Below, one piece after another: positions 15,771-24,162 of a stretch of 64,000 nt of DNA. Under the pieces are notes generated by a model. It saw only the letters and a program-made list of their open reading frames with translations. It made no database searches and was not told the DNA's origin. The position numbers and the translations under genes are program-made. The DNA is from Comamonadaceae bacterium UBA4962 (GTDB lineage: Bacteria; Pseudomonadota; Gammaproteobacteria; Burkholderiales; Burkholderiaceae_C). Each line of letters begins with the position of its first letter. Position 1 is the stretch's first letter. The DNA lies in the NCBI GenBank assembly GCA_002397315.1, contig DHAE01000015.1, positions 36,853 to 100,852 on the forward strand, read 5' to 3'.

Positions 15771-18700
15771 TCAACACACGAATGCCCCGAGTTCGGGGCG
15801 CATACCCAGCAGGGACTGCAGCCGCGACGCGTCGTCGGCGGTGCAGGATGCAGGATCCACATGGCGCAGGCGTGACAGTGCCTGCGCTTCCACACGGTGC
15901 TTGCCGCCCGCGCGAGCGACCTCCGCGGCCCGGCGGAAACAGGCCGGCGCGTCGCCCGCGGCGCGCGCGTCCTGCAGCAGGTATTCGGCCTTCTGCAACC
16001 ACAGTTCGGCAGTGTATATGCCCTCCGCGAGTTCGTGCGTGAGCTGCAGGCAGTGCGACACGCGGTCCACCGCATCGGACCAGCGGCCCTGGCGCGCCAG
16101 GATCTCGGCGCAGAAGGCGCGGTAGTAGGTCTGGCAGTATTTGCAGCCGATGCTCCACAGGGCCTCGATGGTGGCGTCGGCGCCCGCCAGTTCTCCGACC
16201 ACCCAGCCGCGGATCACTTCCGCATAGCCCCGGAAGGCCGGCAGGCCATAGCGCCCGGACAGCTCGATCAACTCCTCGACGACCTGGCCGGCGCGCGGAG
16301 CATCGTGCCGCCCCAGGTAGCCGAGCGCCTGGTAGAGCAGCGTGATGCCGATGGAGGGGATGTGCGCCAGCGCGCGCGCACGCGCCACGGCGCGTTCGGC
16401 GTCCTCGCGCGCCAGCACGTCGTGGCCGGCGCCCCAGCGCACCAGGGCCCGTGCCGCCAGCGCCCAGGCCACGGTGTCGAATCCGAACTGCGCGGCATGG
16501 TGCTTGGAGAAGTCGCCGTGCCGCTCGTCGACGGCGTCCGACAGGTACTGCTCCGCGGCGTCGAACCGGCCTTCGGAATAGTGGGCCAGGCCGATCCAGG
16601 TGCAGGCGGCCACCAGGATGCCGGCGTCGCCGCGCTGGCGCGCCAGTTCCTCCAACTGCAGCGCCAGGCGCATCACCTCCGCGCGGTGGCTCGCCACGTG
16701 GTGGTAGGTGAGCATGAGCCAGATGTGCTGCACGCGCAGGTCCACGGAGATGTCGCGCTCCACCAGGCCTTGCGACAGTTCGATGCGCTGCTCCACCTGC
16801 GGATGCGCCCAGCCGTGCTTGTTCATCAGCGCCTGCATGACGTAGCCGTTGAGCGCCAGCCGCGGCTCCCAGCGGGCGGGCTCGTCCAGCCGGTCGATCC
16901 AGTCCTCGACCGTCCGTGCATAGGTGATGGTTTCGTCGTTCAGCGAACGGTGCTGCGTCATGCGCAGTTGCGCGAGCCCGGCGGGCACGGCGTTCGCGTA
17001 GTCGCGGGCCAGCGCATAGTGGTGCGCCAGCAGGCCGGGCTCTTCGTCGCGCACGCGGGCGCGGCGCCGCAGGATGACCCCGGCGGCCACGCCGTGCATG
17101 TGGGCGCGCTGCGTCGACAGCATGCTGTCGTAGGCCGCGTCGCGGATCAGCGCATGGCGGAACAGGTACTGGCCCGCGGCATCGGCGGGCATGAGCAGGC
17201 CCACGTCCACGAGCGCGTTCAGGCCGGCGGGCACGTCCTGCAGGCCGCAGTCCGGCAGCCAGTCGCCATCGAAACGCCGGCCCCAGATGGACGCCCAGCG
17301 CAGCACCTCGCGCGCCGGGCCGAGCTGCATGAAGCGGCTCTCCAGCGAATCACGCAGCGTGATGGGAATGCCCTTCAGATCGGCCTGCTCCTGGAAATCC
17401 CACTGGCCGTCGCGCTCTTCCAGGCAGGTCTCCAGCAATGTGCGGGCCAGCTCCTGGATGAACAGGGCGACGCCGTCCGTGCGCGCGACGACGTGGTCGA
17501 CAACGGCCTGCGACACCTGCCGCGGCGCCAGCACCTGGCGCACCATGGCGGCCGCTTCGGTCGCCCCGAGCCGGCCGAGCTCCAGCGACACGAGCGCGCC
17601 CTGCATGCGCAGCGGCGGCTCCCATTCGGGCCGGGCGGTGAGCAGCAGCATGCAGCGCTCATCGGCCAGCGCCGCCGCCAGCTCGCCGAGCCATTCCAGC
17701 GTGGCCGAATCGGCCCAATGCAGGTCTTCCACGAACAGCAGCACGGGGGACTGGCGGGACTGGTGGCGCAGCCAGCCGAGGGAGGACTCCATCAGCAGCG
17801 CCTTCTGCAGCGCCGGAGCGATGTCCACCACCTGGTGCATGCCCACCTGCAGCGACAGCCACACGCAGAAGATCGGCAGCACGCGGTCCACGTCGCAGCC
17901 GGCCTCGCCGAGCATGCGGGCCAGGCGCTCGACCACCACGGCGTCCGACTCGTCCGGGCCGCCGCACTGCGCGCGCATCAGCGCGAGCATGGGCGCCAGG
18001 GCGCTGTTCTCCTGCTCGGGCCAGCAGGCCGCGCGCAGCACCTGCCCGCCCAGCTCCTGCACGTGCGCCTGGAAGGTCTCGCTCAGGCACGACTTGCCGA
18101 CACCGGCCTCGCCGCGCACCAGCACCGGGCCCCCTTCACCGCGCAGGGCCGAGCGCCAGCGGCGACGCAGGAGCAGCAATTCACGCCACCGGCCCACGGC
18201 TTCCCGCGGCAGGGCGGGCACCCCGGCGGACGCACCGTCCTGCGCCATGGCGAAGCACGGCAGTTCCGCCTGCGCGCCGGGCAACCGCACGCCGCCTTGC
18301 GGGGTGAAGTGGGCATGGTGGCGCAGCCGCTGGCGCGCGGCCTCGCTGACAACCACCTGTCCGTCCGACGCGGCCTGCTCCATGGCCGTCGCGATGCTCA
18401 GCGCGCGGCAGGGAACGACTGCCCCGCTCTCGATGAGTACCGACCCCGTGTGCAGGCCGATACGCACTTCCCAGCGCACGTCCCCGACCGGCTGGGCCGC
18501 GGAGCGCACCAGTTCGTGCGCGATCTGCACGGCCAGCCGCGCATCCGCCTCGGCATGGGCGGAATAACCGAGTGTGACCAGGAAGTGCGTTCCCAAGGTG
18601 CCGCCGAGCGTGCCGCCGCGTTGCACCGCCACGTCGATCAGGCGGCGCAGCACGTTGCGTTGCGCCATTTCCTGCTGTTCGGCGAGTTCCTCGTCGCCGG

Positions 18701-19715
18701 CTTCCGGACCGGACGCGAAATAGACGCCGCAGTACAGCAGGGTGAGCTGCCGTTTCTCTTCATGGGGCGTGCCGAACGCGACCGTCGGCGCGATGCCGCT
18801 CGCACCCGTGCCCGGCCGGGTGCGCAGCACGCCGACCAGATCGTCCAGGCGAACGGCGGAAGAGCGCTCCCAGAGCTGTCGGGCGGAAGCGGCCCGGTCC
18901 TCGCGCCGCTTGCGCAGGGCGGTGCGCAGCACCTCGGCCAGCGGGTGGCCCTGGATCGCCTGCGGCAGGCTGAATTCCTGCGGCGAGAGCTGGCGCTGGT
19001 AGATCTCGGCGGTGGATTCCCCCGTCACCACGCGCCCGGTGAGGCATTCCAAGAAGATGAGGCCCCAGGCATACAGGTCGGACTGGGGCGTGGCGACCTC
19101 GCCGCGCAGCTGCTCGGGTGCGCTGTAGGCGGGCGTGCCGACGTACTCGCCTTCGCGCGTGAGCTGGGTGGCATGCGCGTCGCCGAACCCCGGCAGCAGC
19201 GTGCTGATGCCGAAATCCAGCACCTTGGCATGCGAGGTCAGCCCGGAGGCGCTGATCATGATGTTCTCGGGCTTGAGGTCGCGGTGCGCGATGCCGGCGT
19301 CGTGCGCGCAGGCCACGGCATCCAGCACCTGCAGCATCAGGCGTCCCGCCTCGCCCGCGGACAGCGCGCCCTGCTGCTGCAGCAGTTGCCGCAGCGTCAT
19401 CCCCGGCACGAATTCGAAGACCGCGAAGACGAAGGGGCCGCACACGCCTTCGTCCAGCAATTGCACCACGTGCGGGTGGTGCAGCCGAGCACAGGCCCCG
19501 ATCTCGCGGCGGAAACGCTTGAACAGCCGCTCGTCGTCGTCGATGCGGACGAATTTCAGCACGACCTTCTGGCCGGTCTGCTGCTGCAGCGCGGAAAAGA
19601 CGATGCCGTAGGAGCCGGTGCCGATCACTTCCTGCAGCACGTAGCGCTGCACGAGGGTGGCGTCCGCAGCGAAAGCCTGCTGGATCTGGCCGGGATCGGG
19701 AGGTCGGAAGCTCAT
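15771..19715 (-). CDS. TOMM-system Ser/Thr kinase / pseudo-cyclase / STAND ATPase fusion
   Basis: 1,314 residues; matches the known TOMM kinase/cyclase fusion family (TIGR03903). The kinase (about 20-290) has IGTGSYGIVF, the lysine in VVLKF, HRDLKPEN, DFG and APE, so it should be active. A class III cyclase homology region follows (about 325-490), but its metal-binding aspartates and the Asn/Arg pair are missing: CGVY, LGTHFLVTLG and ALSIATAMEQ stand where canonical motifs would. Next comes an ATPase with Walker A GEAGVGKS and Walker B LLFVEDLHWAD, then about 500 residues of helical TPR-like repeats. The start ATG 19715 (MSFRPPDP) overlaps the thiD stop as ATGA; an ATG at 19721 is also possible. 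No transmembrane segment. Probably a signal-integrating regulator of the cluster. Confidence 0.88.
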   Translation of the reverse strand: MSFRPPDPGQIQQAFAADATLVQRYVLQEVIGTGSYGIVFSALQQQTGQKVVLKFVRIDDDERLFKRFRREIGACARLHHPHVVQLLDEGVCGPFVFAVFEFVPGMTLRQLLQQQGALSAGEAGRLMLQVLDAVACAHDAGIAHRDLKPENIMISASGLTSHAKVLDFGISTLLPGFGDAHATQLTREGEYVGTPAYSAPEQLRGEVATPQSDLYAWGLIFLECLTGRVVTGESTAEIYQRQLSPQEFSLPQAIQGHPLAEVLRTALRKRREDRAASARQLWERSSAVRLDDLVGVLRTRPGTGASGIAPTVAFGTPHEEKRQLTLLYCGVYFASGPEAGDEELAEQQEMAQRNVLRRLIDVAVQRGGTLGGTLGTHFLVTLGYSAHAEADARLAVQIAHELVRSAAQPVGDVRWEVRIGLHTGSVLIESGAVVPCRALSIATAMEQAASDGQVVVSEAARQRLRHHAHFTPQGGVRLPGAQAELPCFAMAQDGASAGVPALPREAVGRWRELLLLRRRWRSALRGEGGPVLVRGEAGVGKSCLSETFQAHVQELGGQVLRAACWPEQENSALAPMLALMRAQCGGPDESDAVVVERLARMLGEAGCDVDRVLPIFCVWLSLQVGMHQVVDIAPALQKALLMESSLGWLRHQSRQSPVLLFVEDLHWADSATLEWLGELAAALADERCMLLLTARPEWEPPLRMQGALVSLELGRLGATEAAAMVRQVLAPRQVSQAVVDHVVARTDGVALFIQELARTLLETCLEERDGQWDFQEQADLKGIPITLRDSLESRFMQLGPAREVLRWASIWGRRFDGDWLPDCGLQDVPAGLNALVDVGLLMPADAAGQYLFRHALIRDAAYDSMLSTQRAHMHGVAAGVILRRRARVRDEEPGLLAHHYALARDYANAVPAGLAQLRMTQHRSLNDETITYARTVEDWIDRLDEPARWEPRLALNGYVMQALMNKHGWAHPQVEQRIELSQGLVERDISVDLRVQHIWLMLTYHHVASHRAEVMRLALQLEELARQRGDAGILVAACTWIGLAHYSEGRFDAAEQYLSDAVDERHGDFSKHHAAQFGFDTVAWALAARALVRWGAGHDVLAREDAERAVARARALAHIPSIGITLLYQALGYLGRHDAPRAGQVVEELIELSGRYGLPAFRGYAEVIRGWVVGELAGADATIEALWSIGCKYCQTYYRAFCAEILARQGRWSDAVDRVSHCLQLTHELAEGIYTAELWLQKAEYLLQDARAAGDAPACFRRAAEVARAGGKHRVEAQALSRLRHVDPASCTADDASRLQSLLGMRPELGAFVC

Positions 19716-20596
19716 GCCCATGCGTGCTCCGCAATGCGCTGCACCATGGGCGCGTGGCCATGGTCCAGGGGGCCGGAGCCGCGGCCGGTGCGCACGCGCG
19801 CGCCGGCCTGGATCGCGGCCTGCACATAGGCATGGGCGGCGGCCACGGCGTCCGGCAGCGCCAGCCCGATCGCCAGGTGCGCGGCGATCGCGGACGACAG
19901 GGTGCAGCCGGTGCCGTGGCCGTTGCGCGTATCCACGCGCGCGGCGCGCAGGTGCAGCGGCTGCGCGCCGCCCTGCCGGGCGAGCAGATCCACCAGCGCG
20001 TCGCCGGGCAGGTGCCCGCCCTTGAGCAGCACGGCATTCGCGCCCAGGGCGAGCAGGTCCTGCGCGGCGGTCTCCATCGCGGCTTCGTCCGCGATGCGGC
20101 GGCCCAGCAGCATGCCGGCCTCGTCGAGGTTGGGCGTCACCACGGCCGCCAGGGGGAAGAGCGCGTCGACGAGCACGGCCACGGTGTCGGGCGCGATGAG
20201 GCGGTCGCCGCTGGTGGCGACCATGACGGGGTCGAGCACCACGTTCGGCAGCGCATGGCGGCGGATCGCGTCGGCGACCACCTCGGCGATCCCGGGCGCG
20301 TGCAGCATGCCGATCTTCACGGCGTCCACGCCGATGTCCTCGACCACCGCGTCGATCTGGTCGCGCAGCATGGCGGGGGGGATGCCGTGAATGGAGCGCA
20401 CACCCTGGGTATTCTGGGCGGTGATGGCCGTGATGGCGGTCATGCCGAAACAGCCGAGCGCCGCGAAGGTTTTCAGGTCGGCCTGGATGCCCGCCCCGCC
20501 ACCGCTGTCGGACCCTGCAATCGATAGCACGCGCACATAGCGGGGGCCATCCGCGGGGCCTGCCGGCACCCGGGGATCAAGAGGCTTGGAATTCAT
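19712..20596 (-). CDS. thiD: Hydroxymethylpyrimidine/phosphomethylpyrimidine kinase
   Basis: 294 residues, the ribokinase-like ThiD fold: SIAGSDSGGGAGIQADLKTF near the N-terminus, AITAQNTQGV, DPVMVATSGDRL in the middle, and GTGCTLSSAIAAHLA near the C-terminus, where the anion hole and catalytic Cys lie. It phosphorylates HMP and HMP-P for thiamine synthesis. It is divergent from the thiOSGE operon with 242 bases between the starts. Its stop overlaps the start of the TOMM kinase gene, so the two are probably co-transcribed. A CATAAT box lies 7 bases before the ATG. Confidence 0.95.
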   Translation of the reverse strand: MNSKPLDPRVPAGPADGPRYVRVLSIAGSDSGGGAGIQADLKTFAALGCFGMTAITAITAQNTQGVRSIHGIPPAMLRDQIDAVVEDIGVDAVKIGMLHAPGIAEVVADAIRRHALPNVVLDPVMVATSGDRLIAPDTVAVLVDALFPLAAVVTPNLDEAGMLLGRRIADEAAMETAAQDLLALGANAVLLKGGHLPGDALVDLLARQGGAQPLHLRAARVDTRNGHGTGCTLSSAIAAHLAIGLALPDAVAAAHAYVQAAIQAGARVRTGRGSGPLDHGHAPMVQRIAEHAWA

Positions 20597-20603
20597 GGCA
20601 AAA

Positions 20604-20609
20604 ATTATG
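20604..20609 (-). promoter_or_regulatory. Candidate -10 of thiD
   Basis: CATAAT on the minus strand, 7 bases before the thiD ATG and without a ribosome site in between. This spacing suggests transcription starts at or next to the start codon. Confidence 0.45.
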
Positions 20610-20667
20610 GCGCATGCGCGGCATCAAAAATCTCGCTATCAACCCTGTGCTGTAATCCGGTCACGGA

Positions 20668-20755
20668 CGAAACAGGGGTGCCGCGCCTTCCGGGCATGGC
20701 TGAGAAAAACCCTCGGCACCCGATCCAGGTCATGCTGGCGTGGGGAGTTTCGACG
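20668..20755 (+). promoter_or_regulatory. TPP riboswitch (THI element)
   Basis: The conserved TPP aptamer parts are in order: ACAGGGGTGC (from 20672), then GGCTGAGAAAAACCCTC (from 20698), then ACCCGATCCAGGTCATGC and TGGCGTGGGGAG. It is on the plus strand, 84 bases before thiO, so thiamine pyrophosphate should shut off the thiO-thiS-thiG-thiE operon. A GTG start inside the aptamer (20740) is not used. The divergent thiD gene is not under this element. Confidence 0.93.
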
Positions 20756-20838
20756 GTGGACCGCCGCCTGTTCTCTTCCGCTGCCGAGCCGCTGCCCTCC
20801 CCGAGTGGCTCCGACGAGAACGCACGCCACCACGCACC

Positions 20839-21987
20839 ATGTCCGCTCTGCTTTCCCCCCATTCTTCCATCGCCGTCCTCGGCGCCGGCCTCATGGGCCG
20901 GCTGCTGGCGGCCGAACTGGCACGCGAGGGCCACACGGTGGAGGTGTACGAGACCCAGGGGCCCGACGCACAGGGCGCCGCGGCCCGCATCGCGGCCGCC
21001 ATGCTGGCGCCGCTGGCCGAATCCGCCATCACCGAGCCCGGCGTGGTGCGCATGGGCCACCATGCGCTCACCCGCTGGCCGCAGCTCCTGGCCGAACTCG
21101 ACTGGCCCGTGTTCTTCCAGCAGGAAGGCACCCTCATCCTCTGGCACCGCCAGGACGCCGCCGAGGCCGCCCGGCTGCGCGGCGTGCTCGAACGCACGGC
21201 CCGCACGGTGCCGGAGCTGCCGGCCCTGCAGGCGCTCGACGCGCGCGGCGTCGAAGAGGCCGAGCCGGCGGTGGGTGGACGCTTCCACCAGGGGCTCTAC
21301 CTGCCAGGCGAGGGCCAGCTCGACAATCGCCAACTGCTCGCGGCCCTGGAGCACACGATGCGCGCCCGTGGCGTGCGCGTGCACTGGCACAGCCCCCGGG
21401 CGCCGGAGGACTTCACGCCCGGCACGCCGGGCCAGCCCGACTGGGTACTCGACTGCCGCGGCCTCGGCGCGCGTGCGCAATGGCAGCAGTTGCGCGGCGT
21501 GCGCGGCGAAGTCGTGCGGCTGCACGCGCCCGGCGTGACGCTGCGCCGGCCCACGCGCCTCGTGCACCCGCGCTACCCGATCTACATCGCGCCCAAGCAG
21601 GATCACGTCTTCGTGATCGGCGCGACCGAGATCGAATCCGACGACCTCTCGCCCGCCAGCGTGCGCTCCACGCTGGAACTGCTCAGCGCCGCCTACGCCG
21701 TGCATCCGGGCTTCGCGGAGGCGCGCATCCTGGAGATCGCCACGCAGTGCCGCCCCACCCTGCCCGACAACCTGCCCGCCGTCCGGCGACTGGCGCCGCG
21801 CGTGCTGCAGGTGAACGGCCTGTACCGGCACGGCTTCATGATCTCTCCGGCCATCCTCGACGTGGTGATGGAATTGCTGAACGAGGGACAATCGCGCCTC
21901 GCCCCCCGCTTCGACCTGGCGCTGGACCTGGGCACGACGCCCCGCCAGCCCGACCTCGAGCCCGAACACGCCGCCCCCCATCCATGA
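20839..21987 (+). CDS. thiO: Glycine oxidase
   Basis: 382 residues. The FAD motif AVLGAGLMGRLLAAELAREG near the N-terminus, the DAO fold, and the C-terminal LPAVRRLAPRVLQVNGLYRHGFMISP fit ThiO. It oxidises glycine to iminoglycine for the thiazole ring. The start ATG 20839 (MSALLSPHSS) is the first one after the riboswitch; no strong ribosome site precedes it, which is common for riboswitch-controlled sites that overlap structure. Its stop overlaps the thiS start as ATGA. Confidence 0.92.
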   Translation: MSALLSPHSSIAVLGAGLMGRLLAAELAREGHTVEVYETQGPDAQGAAARIAAAMLAPLAESAITEPGVVRMGHHALTRWPQLLAELDWPVFFQQEGTLILWHRQDAAEAARLRGVLERTARTVPELPALQALDARGVEEAEPAVGGRFHQGLYLPGEGQLDNRQLLAALEHTMRARGVRVHWHSPRAPEDFTPGTPGQPDWVLDCRGLGARAQWQQLRGVRGEVVRLHAPGVTLRRPTRLVHPRYPIYIAPKQDHVFVIGATEIESDDLSPASVRSTLELLSAAYAVHPGFAEARILEIATQCRPTLPDNLPAVRRLAPRVLQVNGLYRHGFMISPAILDVVMELLNEGQSRLAPRFDLALDLGTTPRQPDLEPEHAAPHP

Positions 21988-22181
21988 ACGTCGTCATCAA
22001 CCAGAACGCCACCGAATTGCCGGAGGGGGCCACCGTGGCCCATGCCGTCGCGGCCATCGCCGCGCGTCCGCCCTTCGCCGTCGCCGTGAACACCGTGTTC
22101 GTGCCCCAGGCCCGCCACGCGCAGCATGCGCTGCAGCCCGGCGACCGCGTCGAGATCATCGCGCCCGTGACGGGCGGCTGA
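21984..22181 (+). CDS. thiS: Thiamine sulfur-carrier protein
   Basis: 65 residues with a ubiquitin-like fold and the required C-terminal Gly-Gly (IIAPVTGG). The terminal glycine is made into a thiocarboxylate that donates sulfur to ThiG. It overlaps thiO by 4 bases (ATGA) and is followed by an 82-base gap before thiG. Confidence 0.95.
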   Translation: MNVVINQNATELPEGATVAHAVAAIAARPPFAVAVNTVFVPQARHAQHALQPGDRVEIIAPVTGG

Positions 22182-22263
22182 ACGCGCCCGCGCACGTCCA
22201 GCAGCCACCTTCCATTCTTGCCGCAGCCGGCCCCGTCCGGCCTTTCCGTCTTTTTTTGCTGCC

Positions 22264-23073
22264 ATGTCCACCACTGCATCCGATGACGCCCTGGTCCTCT
22301 ACGGCCAGCGCTTCGAGAGCCGGCTCCTGCTGGGAACCGCCCGCTACCCCTCTCCCGCCATCCTCGAGGCGGCGGTGCAGCGCGCCCGCCCTGCGATGGT
22401 GACCGCCTCGCTGCGGCGCCAGGGCAGCGATCCCGCCGAATCCGGCAGCGGCTTCTGGGAGCTGCTGCGCCGCCTGGGCGTGCCGGTGCTGCCCAACACC
22501 GCCGGCTGCCACAGCATCCAGGAAGCGGTGACCACCGCCCAGATGGCGCGCGAAGTGTTCGGCACGCCGTGGATCAAGCTGGAGCTGATCGGCGACGACT
22601 ACACGCTGCAGCCCGATACCCTCAACCTCGTGGAGGCCGCTTCGCAGCTGGTGCGCGACGGCTTCCACGTGCTGCCCTACTGCACGGAAGACCTGGTGCT
22701 GTGCCAGCGCCTCGTGGACGTGGGCTGCCAGGCCGTCATGCCCTGGGCCGCACCCATCGGCACCGGCCGCGGCCCCGTCAACCCCTATGCGCTGCGCATG
22801 CTGCGCGAACGGCTGGACGTGCCGCTGCTGGTGGATGCGGGCCTGGGCCTGCCATCGCATGCCTGCCAGGTGATGGAATGGGGGTACGACGGGGTGCTGC
22901 TGAACACCGCCGTGGCGCTGGCGCAGGACCCGGTGGCCATGGCCGGCGCCTTCGCCGACGCGGTGCAGGCCGGCCGCGCCGCTCGCCATGCCGGCGCCAT
23001 GGCCGCGCAGGACGCGGCCCAGCCCAGTACGCCCGTGCTCGGCACCCCTTTCTGGCACCACGACCATGGCTGA
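22264..23073 (+). CDS. thiG: Thiazole synthase
   Basis: 269 residues, TIM barrel. LLLGTARYPSP, TVLPNTAGC-like (PVLPNTAGCHSIQEAV), the Schiff-base region WIKLELIGDD and LLVDAGLGLPSHACQVMEWG are the ThiG marks. It combines the ThiS thiocarboxylate, iminoglycine and deoxyxylulose phosphate. The 82-base gap before it contains a GCCGG/CCGGC hairpin (22226-22241) and a T7 tract just upstream of the start; I doubt this is a terminator because it would split the operon. The last 8 bases overlap thiE. Confidence 0.94.
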   Translation: MSTTASDDALVLYGQRFESRLLLGTARYPSPAILEAAVQRARPAMVTASLRRQGSDPAESGSGFWELLRRLGVPVLPNTAGCHSIQEAVTTAQMAREVFGTPWIKLELIGDDYTLQPDTLNLVEAASQLVRDGFHVLPYCTEDLVLCQRLVDVGCQAVMPWAAPIGTGRGPVNPYALRMLRERLDVPLLVDAGLGLPSHACQVMEWGYDGVLLNTAVALAQDPVAMAGAFADAVQAGRAARHAGAMAAQDAAQPSTPVLGTPFWHHDHG

Positions 23074-24025
23074 GGCCACCATCCAAGGGATGGCCGATGC
23101 CATCACCCAGGCGCATGCGGCGGCATTCGCCGACTTCCCGCCGCAGCCCGCGCCCTCACCCTCGCAGGACGGCCCCGTCTACCGCGCGGCGCTGCAGGCC
23201 TGCAGCGCGCTGGGCTTCATCGCCGTGGACGCGGACTGCCTCGCGCGCGCCTGGCAGGCCCGCACGGACCGCACCGGCGCGTTCGATCCCCTGCAGTGGC
23301 CGGACACCCCGGGGGATTTCGGCCTGCAGACACGGCCGCACGCACGCCCGTTCCCGCCCTGCCCCCGGAACCTCGGCCTCTACGCCGTGCTGCCGGACGC
23401 GGAATGGGTCGGACGCATGGCGCGTGCCGGCGTGCCGACGGTGCAACTGCGCTTCAAGTCGCCCGATGCGACGGCCATCCGGCGCGAGGTGGCGGCAGCG
23501 GTCCGGGCGGTGCGGGGCACCGGCGCGCTGCTGTTCATCAACGACCACTGGCAGGATGCCATCGATGCGGGCGCCTACGGGGTCCACCTGGGCCAGGAAG
23601 ACCTGGATGCGCTGGCGCCCGGCGCGCTCGAAGCGCTGCGCGGCGCCGGACTGCGACTGGGCGTGAGCACCCACGGCTACGCCGAGATGGTGCGCGCCGA
23701 CGCGGCCTCGCCGAGCTACGTGGCCATGGGGGCGGTGTTTCCCACCACGCTCAAGAAGATGGCGACGGTGCCGCAGGGCCTGGCGCGGCTCGCGGGCTAT
23801 GCGCACCTGATGCGCGGCTATCCGCAGGTGGCCATCGGCGGGATCGGTGCGGAGCAGTTCGACGCCGTGCTGGGAACCGGCGTCGGCTCGATCGCGGTAG
23901 TGCGCGCCCTGGTGAATGCGCACGATCCGGAAGCGGCGGCCCGCGACCTGATGCAGCGCATGGCATCGCGGCCCGCACCATCGGATGCGTCGGCAGTCGC
24001 GGCACCCCGCGGCAACGACCACTGA
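23066..24025 (+). CDS. thiE: Thiamine phosphate synthase with N-terminal extension
   Basis: 319 residues against the usual 205-220. The catalytic part begins at about residue 105 (LGLYAVLPDAEW) and has VQLRFKSPD, LLFINDHW, GVHLGQEDLDAL and AIGGIGAEQFDAVL, the ThiE TIM-barrel motifs, with the diphosphate-binding loops intact. The 100-residue N-terminal part (SALGFIAVDADCLARAWQAR, PGDFGLQTRPHARPF) has no family I recognise. It couples HMP-PP and thiazole phosphate. The start ATG 23066 overlaps the thiG stop by 8 bases. Confidence 0.9.
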   Translation: MAEATIQGMADAITQAHAAAFADFPPQPAPSPSQDGPVYRAALQACSALGFIAVDADCLARAWQARTDRTGAFDPLQWPDTPGDFGLQTRPHARPFPPCPRNLGLYAVLPDAEWVGRMARAGVPTVQLRFKSPDATAIRREVAAAVRAVRGTGALLFINDHWQDAIDAGAYGVHLGQEDLDALAPGALEALRGAGLRLGVSTHGYAEMVRADAASPSYVAMGAVFPTTLKKMATVPQGLARLAGYAHLMRGYPQVAIGGIGAEQFDAVLGTGVGSIAVVRALVNAHDPEAAARDLMQRMASRPAPSDASAVAAPRGNDH

Positions 24026-24120
24026 GCGGACGAAGACCCCGGCGCGGGCGCCGGCACGGCCCGGGCAAGGCCCGCAGGCACGGCCCACACCACCGGGCAT
24101 CCGCCCATGGCTCGCCGGCC

Positions 24121-24140
24121 GGCTGACTGGCAAGTCGGCC
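24121..24140. terminator. Hairpin between convergent thiE and fimV-like genes
   Basis: GGCTGACT (24121-24128) pairs with AGTCGGCC (24133-24140) with one G-T wobble and a GGCA loop. It lies in the 137-base convergent gap. No T-run follows, so the terminator role is uncertain. Confidence 0.35.
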
Positions 24141-24162
24141 ATTCGGCGCACCGCAGCAGGCT

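Noticed and set aside
22226..22257. Hairpin plus T7 tract between thiS and thiG as a terminator
   Set aside because: The stem is only 5 pairs and the T tract is 8 bases away. A terminator here would cut the thi operon in two.
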